Assembly (NCBI RefSeq): GCF_023156385.1
Contig: NZ_JAKZAK010000013.1
Coordinates: forward strand, 1-64,000
From: Marinobacter xestospongiae
Lineage (GTDB): Bacteria; Pseudomonadota; Gammaproteobacteria; Pseudomonadales; Oleiphilaceae
Length of the DNA: 64,000 nucleotides
Reading direction: 5' to 3'
The position numbers and the translations under genes were made by a program. This document shows positions 48,701-56,074 of the stretch, one piece after another. Within the stretch, counting starts at the first letter, position 1; the number at the start of each line of letters is the position of its first letter. The notes under the pieces are model-generated. The model did not search any database. It had not been told where the DNA came from and saw nothing but the letters and a program-made list of their open reading frames with translations.

Positions 48701-49939
48701 TCAGGCTGCCGCGTTGCAGTACTGTTTGCCGAATGCCAGGTTGGCCCGGTACTCCGTTATGTCGTCGCCCTGGCGAATGCACTCGTGGTACCAGGGGCCG
48801 TCGCTGGTTTCGCCGAACAGCACGGCGCCAGTGAGCTTGCGGTCACGGATCAGCAACCGGCAGTAGCGATCGGTTTCGTAGTCCTGCCAGACCACCGAGT
48901 CGGTGTGCTCGTCGGCGTCGGTCTGGCCGCTGGAAAAAATGGGGATGCCGCTGATTTTCAGGCGAGTGGCAATCACGGCTGGTGCAAAACGGGCCTGGCT
49001 GTCGGGCTGGGCCAGCACCTGCGCCAGCACGTCGGCCTGTTCATAGCCCGGCTCCACCAGCCCGAAGGTCTGGTCGCCAAGCTGGCAGCATTCGCCGAGG
49101 GCGTGGATCGCCGGATCACTGGTCTGCAGGCGGTTGTCGACCAGGATGCCGCGGTCGCAGGCCAGGCCGGCGTCACGGCCAATCTCAGCGTTGGGGGTGG
49201 TGCCGGCGGCGATCACCACCAGGTCGGTGCTGATCAGGGTTTCGTCGGTCAGTTGCACCGCCCGCAGCTGCTGGTTGCCCAGCAAGGCCATGGGTCCGAT
49301 ACCAGTGCGTATGGACAGGCCCCGTGCGCTCAGGGCCTGTTCCAGCAGGGTGCCACCGACCCGGTCAAGCTGACGGTTGAGCAGGTGAGAACTGCGATGC
49401 AGCACGGTGACGGCCATGCCGCGCTGGCGCAGCCCCTCGGCCGCTTCCAGCCCGAGGAATCCGCCGCCAATCACCACTGCCCGCCGGTGGCGCTGACTCA
49501 GCTCGATCAGGGTGCGGGTGTCGCGCAGGTCGCGGAATCCCACCACGCCGTTGAGCTGCTCACCGGGCAGGCCCAGGCTGGCGGACCGGGAACCCGTGGC
49601 AATCACCAGTTGGTCATAGCCCACCCTATGGCCGCTGGCGGTCACCACCTGGCGGGCCTGGCGATCGATGCCAACCACTGGGTCGCCCTGGCGGCGTTCA
49701 ATGCCCTGGCGCTGGAACCAGTCGTCGGCCTGCAGCCTGAGGCTGGCTTCGTCCGCATCACCGGCCAGCAGCGACGACAGCAGAATGCGGTTGTAGGCGG
49801 CCGAAGGCTCGCCGCTGAGCACCACTATGCGCTCGAACGGGTGGCTGGCCTGGTCGCACAGCCGTTCCAGCAGCCGCTGGGCCACCATGCCATGGCCGCA
49901 GATCACCAGGGTTCGGGGTGTGTTTGGCTGAACCGACAT
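48701..49939 (-). CDS. NasC-like NADH:FAD oxidoreductase of nitrate assimilation
   Basis: 412 residues from the ATG at 49939, preceded by GGGAG. It looks like the first third of NirB standing alone: LVICGHGMVAQRLLERL, SGEPSAAYNRILLSSLLAG, LVIATGSRSASLGLPG, AVVIGGGFLGLEAAEGL and IHALGECCQLGD. There is no siroheme or [2Fe-2S] domain. In Klebsiella the equivalent NasC hands NADH electrons to nitrate reductase NasA, whose C-terminal BFD-like cluster is present in the NasA of this window. It is first in its operon, behind a sigma-54 promoter and an attenuating leader. Confidence 0.88.
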   Translation of the reverse strand: MSVQPNTPRTLVICGHGMVAQRLLERLCDQASHPFERIVVLSGEPSAAYNRILLSSLLAGDADEASLRLQADDWFQRQGIERRQGDPVVGIDRQARQVVTASGHRVGYDQLVIATGSRSASLGLPGEQLNGVVGFRDLRDTRTLIELSQRHRRAVVIGGGFLGLEAAEGLRQRGMAVTVLHRSSHLLNRQLDRVGGTLLEQALSARGLSIRTGIGPMALLGNQQLRAVQLTDETLISTDLVVIAAGTTPNAEIGRDAGLACDRGILVDNRLQTSDPAIHALGECCQLGDQTFGLVEPGYEQADVLAQVLAQPDSQARFAPAVIATRLKISGIPIFSSGQTDADEHTDSVVWQDYETDRYCRLLIRDRKLTGAVLFGETSDGPWYHECIRQGDDITEYRANLAFGKQYCNAAA

Positions 49940-49955
49940 CGGTGTTCTCCCAACG

Positions 49956-50058
49956 AAAAAAGCCGGAGCGTCGGGTTCCCCGGGGAGAACGCGACGGTCC
50001 GGCAACTTTGCCAACAACGAAATGCGGATGGTCCGGTCGCAACCGGCTAACCCCATCC
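49956..50058 (-). promoter_or_regulatory. NasT (ANTAR)-type antitermination leader of nasC-like/nirB/nirD
   Basis: Read on the minus strand, a first hairpin (50058-50026) has outer arms GGATGG/CCATCC and inner arms CCGGT/ACCGG. A second stem-loop (50012-50001) is GGC-AAAGTT-GCC, with A at loop position 1 and G at position 4. Its 3' arm is also the start of an intrinsic terminator (50003-49956): GCCGGACCGTCG pairs with CGACGCTCCGGC with one mismatch, then six T's. The second stem-loop and the terminator cannot form together. This is the arrangement by which ANTAR proteins such as NasR and NasT permit read-through. Confidence 0.8.
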
Positions 50059-50070
50059 TGAGTCTTCTAA

Positions 50071-50086
50071 AGCGAGTATCGTGCCA
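50071..50086 (-). promoter_or_regulatory. Sigma-54 promoter of nasC-like/nirB/nirD
   Basis: TGGCACGATACTCGCT on the minus strand has the invariant GG and GC exactly ten bases apart and departs from TGGCAC-N5-TTGCT at one base. Transcription would start near 50060, at the first hairpin of the leader. Confidence 0.75.
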
Positions 50087-50170
50087 TTAATGCAACTTGT
50101 TGATTTACTGGGTTTTAGGTGGGCTGTGGCGCACAACTCGTCGAAGCCGGCGCCCCGCTCTGGGTCGCCC

Positions 50171-50187
50171 TGCACTGTGCTGGCGCA
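50171..50187. promoter_or_regulatory. NtrC-type binding site
   Basis: TGCACT-GTGCT-GGCGCA is a near-palindrome that matches the NtrC pattern TGCACC-N5-GGTGCA at ten of twelve fixed positions. It lies about 85 bases upstream of the sigma-54 promoter, a normal enhancer distance. A second half-site GGCGCA lies at 50128-50133. Confidence 0.6.
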
Positions 50188-50214
50188 GGCGATGGAAGCG
50201 GACCGGGCTGGTCA

Positions 50215-51114
50215 TCAGGCGATTGCCTCCCGGCTGGTGCTGGCTTTGCTGTCCTCGGCGGTTTCGGGCGATGGGCCTGCCACTGTCGGCTCTGCTGGCA
50301 GCGGGGCCGGTTCGGGTTCGCTGCGTCCCGGAAAGGTCTGTTTCTCGTAGAGGAATGACAGCACCGCCTGACGGTAATGCACGTAATCCGGGTCATCGGC
50401 GAGGGTAACCCGGTTGCGGGGGCGGGGCAGGGTAATGGCCAGTTCCTCCCCGACGCTGGCGGCCGGCCCATTGGTCATCATCACGATGCGATCGGACAGC
50501 AGCACCGCCTCGTCGACATCGTGGGTGATCATGATCACGGTGCTGTTGAGCTCCTGCTGAATCGCCATCAGCGAATCCTGCAGATGGGCCCGGGTCAGCG
50601 CGTCGAGGGCGCCGAATGGCTCGTCCATCAGCAGCACGCTGGGCTTCATTGCCAGGGCGCGGGCAATGCCCACCCGCTGGGCCATACCGCCGGAGATCTC
50701 ACCGGGGCGTTTGTTGAGGGCGTGCTGCATGTTCACCAGCGCCAGGTTGTGTTCAATCCACGCCCGCTTTTCGCGCTTGCCCATGGACTTTTTGAACACC
50801 TGGTTCACCGCCAGGGCAACGTTCTCGTACACCGTCAGCCACGGCATCAGGGCGTGGTTCTGGAACACCACCGCCCGCTCCGGCCCCGGGGTGTTGACCT
50901 CTTGGCCGTCGAGTACACAGCCGCCCCGGGTGGCCTGCAACAGGCCGGCGACGATGTTGAGGACGGTGGACTTGCCGCAGCCGGAATGGCCGATCAGCGA
51001 CACGAACTCGCCCTTACTGATCTTCAGGTTGACGTTATCCAGAGCCAGAAAAGCGCCCGACGGTGTGTCGAAGGCCATATCAACACCGGTTAACTCAAGA
51101 TGCGATTTACTCAT
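50215..51114 (-). CDS. nrtD: Nitrate ABC transporter ATPase NrtD
   Basis: 299 residues. ABC motifs: Walker A GHSGCGKST, Q-loop VVFQNHALMPWLTVYENVALAV, signature SGGMAQRVGIARAL, Walker B VLLMDEPFGALDALTR and switch His in MITHDVDEAVLLSDRIV. MPWLTVYENVALAVNQV is typical of the nitrate/taurine importer class. The last 45 residues are a Pro/Glu-rich tail not needed for catalysis. It powers nitrate or nitrite import with NrtB and NrtA, starting 15 bases after nrtB. Confidence 0.95.
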   Translation of the reverse strand: MSKSHLELTGVDMAFDTPSGAFLALDNVNLKISKGEFVSLIGHSGCGKSTVLNIVAGLLQATRGGCVLDGQEVNTPGPERAVVFQNHALMPWLTVYENVALAVNQVFKKSMGKREKRAWIEHNLALVNMQHALNKRPGEISGGMAQRVGIARALAMKPSVLLMDEPFGALDALTRAHLQDSLMAIQQELNSTVIMITHDVDEAVLLSDRIVMMTNGPAASVGEELAITLPRPRNRVTLADDPDYVHYRQAVLSFLYEKQTFPGRSEPEPAPLPAEPTVAGPSPETAEDSKASTSREAIA

Positions 51115-51129
51115 GGCAACCTCCAGATA

Positions 51130-52125
51130 TTATTCATTCCAGGCGACTTTCTTCTGGATCAACAGCATGATCCGGTCGAGCAGAAAGCCGATAAAACCGA
51201 TTGCCAGCACCGCCACCATGATGCGGCTGAGGGACTGGCTGCTGCCGTTCTGGAACTCGTCCCAGACGAATTTGCCCAGGCCGGGGTTCTGCGCCAGCAT
51301 CTCGGCGGCGATCAGCACCATCCAGGCAATGCCCAGCGATACCCGCAGGCCGGTGAAGATCATCGGCACCGAGGACGGCAACACCACCTTGCGGGTGTGA
51401 GTCCAGAACGACAGTTGCAGCACCTTGGAGACGTTGAGCAGGTCCGGATTGACCGCGGCCACACCGACACTGGTGTTGATCAGGGTCGGCCACAGGCTGC
51501 ACAGGGTGACGGTGATCATCGAGGTCAGGAACGCCTTCTCGAACATCGGGTCGTCGCTGACGTAGGTGGCCGACACCACCATGGTCACCAGTGGCAGCCA
51601 GGCCAGTGGCGACACCGGTTTGAACACCTGGATCAGCGGGTTGACCGCCGCGGCAAAGTGACGGTTGAGGCCCACCACGATGCCCAGCGGCACCGCGATG
51701 AGGGTGGCCAGCAGAAAACCGCACAGCACCGTCACCAGACTGGTGCCGATCTGGTCGAAGAAGGTGGGGGCGCCGGGGTAGGGCCGGATACGCACGTCCG
51801 CCTCGGGGTTGTCAGCCAGGATGCGGGCATTGCGTTCTTCCTGCATGGTGACGAAGCGATCGGCCCGGGCCCGTTCATCACTGTGCTCCTGCCACAGTTG
51901 GCCGGCCTGCTGCCAGACATCGGTGGGCGCCGGGAAACTGCCCAGGGATGTGTTGACCTGGGGCGCGACCAGTTGCCAGAACAGCAGGAACAGGCCGATG
52001 CCGATCAGCGGCAGTAGCAGGTTGCGCCCGCCCCGGGCCAGCGCCCGGGGGGAGAGCCGCTCGGTTGCCGCCGCGAACCAGCGCGGCGGCGCCTTGAGGG
52101 ATTCAGACGAGGTGGCGGTTGTCAT
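51130..52125 (-). CDS. nrtB: Nitrate ABC transporter permease NrtB
   Basis: 331 residues with about six helices. The BPD_transp_1 coupling motif EAA appears as the segment LPSSVPMIFTGLRVSLGIAW. The N-terminal helix LLLPLIGIGLFLLFWQLVAP is followed by a periplasmic loop of about 75 residues, longer than in the taurine permease but normal for NrtB. It forms the inner-membrane channel with NrtD and receives nitrate from NrtA. It lies 13 bases after nrtA. Confidence 0.95.
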   Translation of the reverse strand: MTTATSSESLKAPPRWFAAATERLSPRALARGGRNLLLPLIGIGLFLLFWQLVAPQVNTSLGSFPAPTDVWQQAGQLWQEHSDERARADRFVTMQEERNARILADNPEADVRIRPYPGAPTFFDQIGTSLVTVLCGFLLATLIAVPLGIVVGLNRHFAAAVNPLIQVFKPVSPLAWLPLVTMVVSATYVSDDPMFEKAFLTSMITVTLCSLWPTLINTSVGVAAVNPDLLNVSKVLQLSFWTHTRKVVLPSSVPMIFTGLRVSLGIAWMVLIAAEMLAQNPGLGKFVWDEFQNGSSQSLSRIMVAVLAIGFIGFLLDRIMLLIQKKVAWNE

Positions 52126-52138
52126 GGTGTGTCTCCCA

Positions 52139-53524
52139 TTACTCGGCGGCGACCGCGGTGTCCCGGCCCTTCAGGCCGATGGCGAAGCTGTCGATGTAGG
52201 CGTTGGGCTGACGGGGGGTGAAGGCCACGCCGTCGATCAGCTCGCCCTGTCCGGGCCGCTCAAAGTTTTCCGCGCTCAGGTCCGGAAAGTCGTCAGCGCT
52301 GAGGGTGCCGTCGTCGATCAGCGACTGCGCCGCCTCGGCGTAGATGTCGGCCCGATAGACCTTCTTCGCAGTGTCCATGTACCAGTTATCCGGCTTGGGC
52401 TCGGCGATCTGGCCCCAGCGCCGCATCTGGGTCAGGTACCAGATGGCATCGGACGGATAAGGGTAGGTGGCGTAGTAGCGAAAGAACACATTGAAGTCCG
52501 GTACCGAGCGTACGTCGCCCTTTTCATATTCGAAGGTGCCGGTCATGGAGTTGGCGATCACCTGCGGGTCGGCGCCGACGTAGTTGGGGCGGGCCAGCAT
52601 CTGGACCGCTGCTTCGCGGTTGGCGTTGTCGTTGTCGTCGAGCCAGTAGGCGGCACGGATCAGCGCCCGCAGCAGGCGAACGTGGGTGTTGGGGTATTTC
52701 TCGGCCCAGCCCTCAGTCACCCCGAACACTTTCTCCGGGTTGTTGGGCCAGATTTCGTAGTCGGTGATCACCGGGACCCCGATGCCTTTGAACACCGCCT
52801 GCTGGTTCCACGGTTCGCCAACGCAGTAGCCCTTGATGGTGCCAGCCTCCAGCGTGGCGGGCATCTGTGGCGGCGGAGTGACCGAGAGCTGCACGTCGGC
52901 CTGCAGGGTGCCACTGGTGTCGCCGTTCTCCGGGTCGTAGTAGCCCGGGTTGAGGCCGCCGGCGGCCAGCCAGTAGCGCAGTTCGTAGTTGTGGGTGGAG
53001 ACCGGGAACACCATGCCCATGGGGAAGCGTTCGCCCCGGTCCCGATAGCTGTCCACCACCGGTTTCAGTGCCTCGGCGCTGACCGGGTGCACCGGATTGC
53101 CGTCGGCCTGCTGCGGCAGGTGCTGTTCCATCTGCTGCCAGACATCGTTGGAGACGGTGATGCCGTTGCCGTTCAGGTCCATGCTGAAGGCGGTGATGAT
53201 ATCGGCCTGGGTGCCGTAGCCGATGGTGGCGCCGAGCGGCTGACCGGCGAGCATGTGGGCGCCGTCGAGTTCGCCGGTGATGACCCGGTCGAGCAGCACT
53301 TTCCAGTTGGCCTGGGCCTCCAGTTCCACGAACAGGCCTTCGTCGAGGAAGTAACCCTGTTCCCAGGCCACCGCCAGCGGTGCCATGTCGGTGAGCTTGA
53401 TGAAGCCGAGTTTCAGGTCCGGCTTTTCCGCCGGACCCAGGTCGGTGGCGCCGGCCTCCGCCAGTGCGCCGTGCATCCAGCCGCTGCAGGCCAGGACTAG
53501 GGCAATCATGTGAGGTCGTGTCAT
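52139..53524 (-). CDS. nrtA: Nitrate-binding periplasmic protein NrtA
   Basis: 461 residues with a signal peptide cleaved near LAEAG at 22-26; there is no lipobox cysteine at the cleavage site, unlike cyanobacterial NrtA. Nitrate-binding family segments: LKLGFIKLTDMAPLAVAWEQGYF, HMLAGQPLGATIGYG, NGNGITVSNDVW, FPVSTHNYELRYWLAAGG, GTIKGYCVGEPWNQQAVF and PEKVFGVTEGWAEKYPNTH. It delivers nitrate to NrtBD and shares its fold with the cytoplasmic sensor NasS nearby. GGGAG precedes the ATG, and the leader upstream carries an attenuator. Confidence 0.95.
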   Translation of the reverse strand: MTRPHMIALVLACSGWMHGALAEAGATDLGPAEKPDLKLGFIKLTDMAPLAVAWEQGYFLDEGLFVELEAQANWKVLLDRVITGELDGAHMLAGQPLGATIGYGTQADIITAFSMDLNGNGITVSNDVWQQMEQHLPQQADGNPVHPVSAEALKPVVDSYRDRGERFPMGMVFPVSTHNYELRYWLAAGGLNPGYYDPENGDTSGTLQADVQLSVTPPPQMPATLEAGTIKGYCVGEPWNQQAVFKGIGVPVITDYEIWPNNPEKVFGVTEGWAEKYPNTHVRLLRALIRAAYWLDDNDNANREAAVQMLARPNYVGADPQVIANSMTGTFEYEKGDVRSVPDFNVFFRYYATYPYPSDAIWYLTQMRRWGQIAEPKPDNWYMDTAKKVYRADIYAEAAQSLIDDGTLSADDFPDLSAENFERPGQGELIDGVAFTPRQPNAYIDSFAIGLKGRDTAVAAE

Positions 53525-53555
53525 GGTGTGCTCTCCCGATGGTTATTTCAGGCAC

Positions 53556-53638
53556 AAAAAAAGCGCCGGTCCTCTGCTGGAGGACGGGCGCCGTTGCCTG
53601 TGAAATCGCATTGTGTGTGGACGGCAGTCACTGCCGTC
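53556..53638 (-). promoter_or_regulatory. NasT (ANTAR)-type antitermination leader of nrtABD
   Basis: On the minus strand a first hairpin (53638-53620) has eight-base arms GACGGCAG/CTGCCGTC. The second stem-loop (53598-53587) is GGC-AACGGC-GCC, again with A1 and G4 in a six-base loop. Its 3' arm overlaps the left arm of a terminator (53591-53556): GCGCC-C-GTCCTC, a five-base loop, GAGGAC-C-GGCGC and seven T's. The terminator ends 31 bases before nrtA. Confidence 0.8.
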
Positions 53639-53667
53639 AGTGGATGGCTGATCAGTAAGGATGACTT

Positions 53668-53683
53668 TGCAGGCTTTGTGCCA
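53668..53683 (-). promoter_or_regulatory. Sigma-54 promoter of nrtABD
   Basis: TGGCACAAAGCCTGCA on the minus strand has GG and GC exactly ten bases apart, and CTGCA differs from the consensus TTGCA by one base. Transcription would begin near 53657, 19 bases before the first leader hairpin. A poor NtrC-like TGCACA with a downstream GGTGAT lies near 53757-53775. Confidence 0.75.
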
Positions 53684-53801
53684 GGTTTTTTATCTCAGGA
53701 ATAACAGTAGGTTGTGATTTTTAGAGGGATTGCTTCGGGCAGGGGTGGGCAGAGATTGCACAGTTTCGGGGTGATGCGCTTCAGCAGGGGGCACGGCACG
53801 C

Positions 53802-54968
53802 TTACCACTCGTGCAGCTGTTGCCCCAGCAGCTGGTCACCGGCAATGTCCACCGGACCATGGCGGCCATTGACGGTGAACGGCAGGTGGTGACGGCCTTC
53901 GGTTTTGCCATCCATCGCCGGCGCATCAAGGCCGAAGGTGTCGGCGGCCTGGCGGTAGATGTCGGGACGGATCACGGTCTTGATGGCTGCCAGTGAGGCC
54001 TGCCTGAGCTGGCCGTGGCAGACCAGGCGGCTGCCCAGCCAATGGGCCTGGGACAACCAGGGAAAATTGGCGCAGCGCTCGAAGAAGTGTTGGTGCAGGC
54101 CTGGATGGAACAGTCCGAACGGGTGTTGCGCCAGTTGCTCTACCTGTTCGCCCAGGTACTCCCGACGGCTCAGTATCCGCGCCAGCTGGCGGTGATTCTG
54201 GGGGTTGTCGAGCCAGCGGCAGGCCCCCAGCAGGGCACGAATCAGGCCCAAGTGTACGGCCGGGTGCTGCTGGGCCCAATCGGCCCGCACGCCCAGCACC
54301 TTTTCTGGAGCGTTCTGCCAGATCTGGTGGCCGGAGTGCAGGATGCGCCCCAGCCCTTCAAGTTCCAGCAGGCTGTTCCAGGGCTCCCCCACGCAACAGC
54401 CTTCAATGGCGCCGGCGCGGAAGGCATCAATCATCTGCACTGGCGATACCGGGATAATTTCCACCTCGGCATCCGAAAGCGCTCCGGCGCTGCCCAACCA
54501 GTCCCGCAACTGCAGGTCATGACTGGACCAGGGCGCCACCGAGGCCAGCCGGATCGGGCGGCCACGTTCCCGGGCCAGGGCCCGTAGGGCGCTGGCGGAA
54601 TCGATGGGATGGTCTTCGTCGACGCCGCGGTCGCGCAGTGCCTGGTACAACGGCTGGGCCAGGGTGATGCCGTTGCCGTTGCGGCTCAGCACCATACCGG
54701 AGACCACCTGGGTTGCCGGCTGGCCCCGGGTCAGCGACATCGTCAGCGGCATCGGGGCCAGCATCTGGGCGCCGTCGAGCAGGCCAAAGCTGACCTTGTC
54801 GCGAACCGACGCCCAGGAGCCCTCTTTCATCAGTTCCACCTCCAGGCCTTCGGCATCGAACAGCCCCAGTTCCCGGGCCATGATCAGCGGCGCGCTGTCC
54901 AGCAACGGCACAAACCCGAGGCGGATGTGGAAACCGGGATGGCGGTGGAGCGGGGTCGGTGCGGGCAT
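53802..54968 (-). CDS. nasS: Nitrate/nitrite sensor NasS
   Basis: 388 residues, related to NrtA but without a signal peptide, so it stays in the cytoplasm. Family segments: IRLGFVPLLDSAPLIMARELGLFDAEGLEVEL, SFGLLDGAQMLAPMPLTMSL, RNGNGITLAQPLYQ, APWSSHDLQLRDWLGSAG and GAIEGCCVGEPWNSLLELEGLG. In known systems NasS holds NasT inactive until nitrate or nitrite binds. It starts nine bases after nasT, so the two are made together. Confidence 0.93.
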   Translation of the reverse strand: MPAPTPLHRHPGFHIRLGFVPLLDSAPLIMARELGLFDAEGLEVELMKEGSWASVRDKVSFGLLDGAQMLAPMPLTMSLTRGQPATQVVSGMVLSRNGNGITLAQPLYQALRDRGVDEDHPIDSASALRALARERGRPIRLASVAPWSSHDLQLRDWLGSAGALSDAEVEIIPVSPVQMIDAFRAGAIEGCCVGEPWNSLLELEGLGRILHSGHQIWQNAPEKVLGVRADWAQQHPAVHLGLIRALLGACRWLDNPQNHRQLARILSRREYLGEQVEQLAQHPFGLFHPGLHQHFFERCANFPWLSQAHWLGSRLVCHGQLRQASLAAIKTVIRPDIYRQAADTFGLDAPAMDGKTEGRHHLPFTVNGRHGPVDIAGDQLLGQQLHEW

Positions 54969-54977
54969 GAAGGGGTC

Positions 54978-55610
54978 TCAACTGGCCTGTTGCAGGGCGC
55001 GACGTGGCGCCGCGGTGGTGGTTTCGGACTCGAGGATGTCGATCACCCGCTGGGCAATCACCGCCAGGCGTTCGCTGTGGTCCATGGCGGACTTGCGCAG
55101 CACCTGGTAGGCGGCGTCTTCGTCACAGCCTTCCCGTTTCATGATCAGGCCCTTGGCGCGTTCGATCAGTTTGCGGTCTTCCAGCGCTGTGCGGGTCTGC
55201 GCCAGCTCGGTCCTGAGGGCCTGGAAGGATTCGAACTGGGCCACCGCCGAGTCGATGATGGCGCGGACCTTCTCCGGTTGCAGCCCATCCATGACGTAGG
55301 CGCTGACACCGGCATGCAGGGCGGCCTTGATGGTGTCGCGGTCGCCGGGCTCGTTGGTGCAGAACACGATGGGGCGGGGGGCGTGCTCGTTCATCGTGCT
55401 CATGTTCTCCAGGGTGTCACGGTCTGGCAGGTCCATGTCGATGATCACCATGTCCGGTTCGTCCCGGGCCACCGCCGCTGTCAGGCCGGTGGCGTCCGGG
55501 CGCTGGCTGATGACCTCGTGCCCCTCCAGTTCCAGTGCCTGCTTTACCAGCCGGGCACGATCACTGTCCTTGTCGATCAGCAGTATGCGGAGTGGGTCGG
55601 TCGAGTGCAT
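54978..55610 (-). CDS. nasT: ANTAR antitermination regulator NasT
   Basis: 210 residues from the ATG at 55610, which has AAAGGA eight bases upstream; an ATG at 55619 directly touches that site and is less likely. A receiver-like domain fills 1-125 (ILLIDKDSDRARLVKQAL; MVIIDMDLPDRD with a possible acceptor Asp58), then a coiled linker and an ANTAR RNA-binding domain at about 145-195 (LIERAKGLIMKREGCDEDAAYQVLRKSAM). It binds paired hexaloop stem-loops in nascent RNA and prevents terminators. Three leaders of matching form lie in this window, which makes its targets predictable. Confidence 0.94.
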   Translation of the reverse strand: MHSTDPLRILLIDKDSDRARLVKQALELEGHEVISQRPDATGLTAAVARDEPDMVIIDMDLPDRDTLENMSTMNEHAPRPIVFCTNEPGDRDTIKAALHAGVSAYVMDGLQPEKVRAIIDSAVAQFESFQALRTELAQTRTALEDRKLIERAKGLIMKREGCDEDAAYQVLRKSAMDHSERLAVIAQRVIDILESETTTAAPRRALQQAS

Positions 55611-55863
55611 GACGGTCATCCTTTGATAACGTAATCAGGTTTCAGTCGGGGAGCCGTCGATTCACGCCGAACCGCTCTGCTGAGCAGGGCCGGTCCGGCG
55701 TGAACCCGTGGCTCTCCCGGGTTTACTGGTGATGGATCTGCAAGAAATCTGCCAGCGCCACGGTCCCGCCCTCCGACACAGGCGGCATCCGGGTTGATGG
55801 CGGTTGCCGGAGGCGGACGGCGGGGCAGGCCGTGCCCGGTCGTTGTGCACGCGGCGGGGTTTT

Positions 55864-55880
55864 TGCACCGTTTTGTGCGG
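55864..55880. promoter_or_regulatory. Possible NtrC site upstream of nasA
   Basis: TGCACCGTTTTGTGCGG has half-sites TGCAC and GTGCG with six bases between them, one fewer than the NtrC norm. It is 54 bases upstream of the nasA sigma-54 promoter; another TGCAC lies at 55846-55850. The 464-base region 55611-56074 holds the nasT 5' end, these sites, the promoter and the nasA leader; I see no gene in it. Confidence 0.35.
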
Positions 55881-55933
55881 TTGTTTGTCCGTCCAGGGCC
55901 TGATGCATCGCTGCGACCGGCGGTAGCGACGGC

Positions 55934-55949
55934 TGGCCCTGTTATTGCT
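55934..55949 (+). promoter_or_regulatory. Sigma-54 promoter of nasA
   Basis: TGGCCCTGTTATTGCT has GG and GC exactly ten bases apart and a perfect TTGCT -12 element; the -24 element reads TGGCCC instead of TGGCAC. Transcription would start near 55960, about 28 bases before the leader stem-loop. Confidence 0.7.
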
Positions 55950-55987
55950 TTGTATGACGCCAACAACATGACCTTTTACCCATCACC

Positions 55988-56045
55988 GGCACTGACGCCC
56001 GATGGCCCTGGCTTGCAGACGCGACCCCGGGCATCGGGCTTTTTT
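55988..56045 (+). promoter_or_regulatory. NasT (ANTAR)-type antitermination leader of nasA
   Basis: The stem-loop at 55988-55999 is GGC-ACTGAC-GCC, with A1 and G4 in the six-base loop, the same design as in the other two leaders. Its 3' arm starts the left arm of a terminator: GCCCGATG (55997-56004) pairs perfectly with CATCGGGC (56032-56039), inner GGCCC/CGGG strengthen it, and six T's follow. I do not see a clear first hairpin before it. The terminator ends 30 bases before nasA. Confidence 0.75.
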
Positions 56046-56074
56046 GTGCCCGGTCAGCGATATCAGGAGTTGCT

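Noticed and set aside
51809..53500. 563-codon plus-strand open frame opposite nrtB and nrtA
   Set aside because: It runs across the junction of two certain genes on the other strand and has no family signature.
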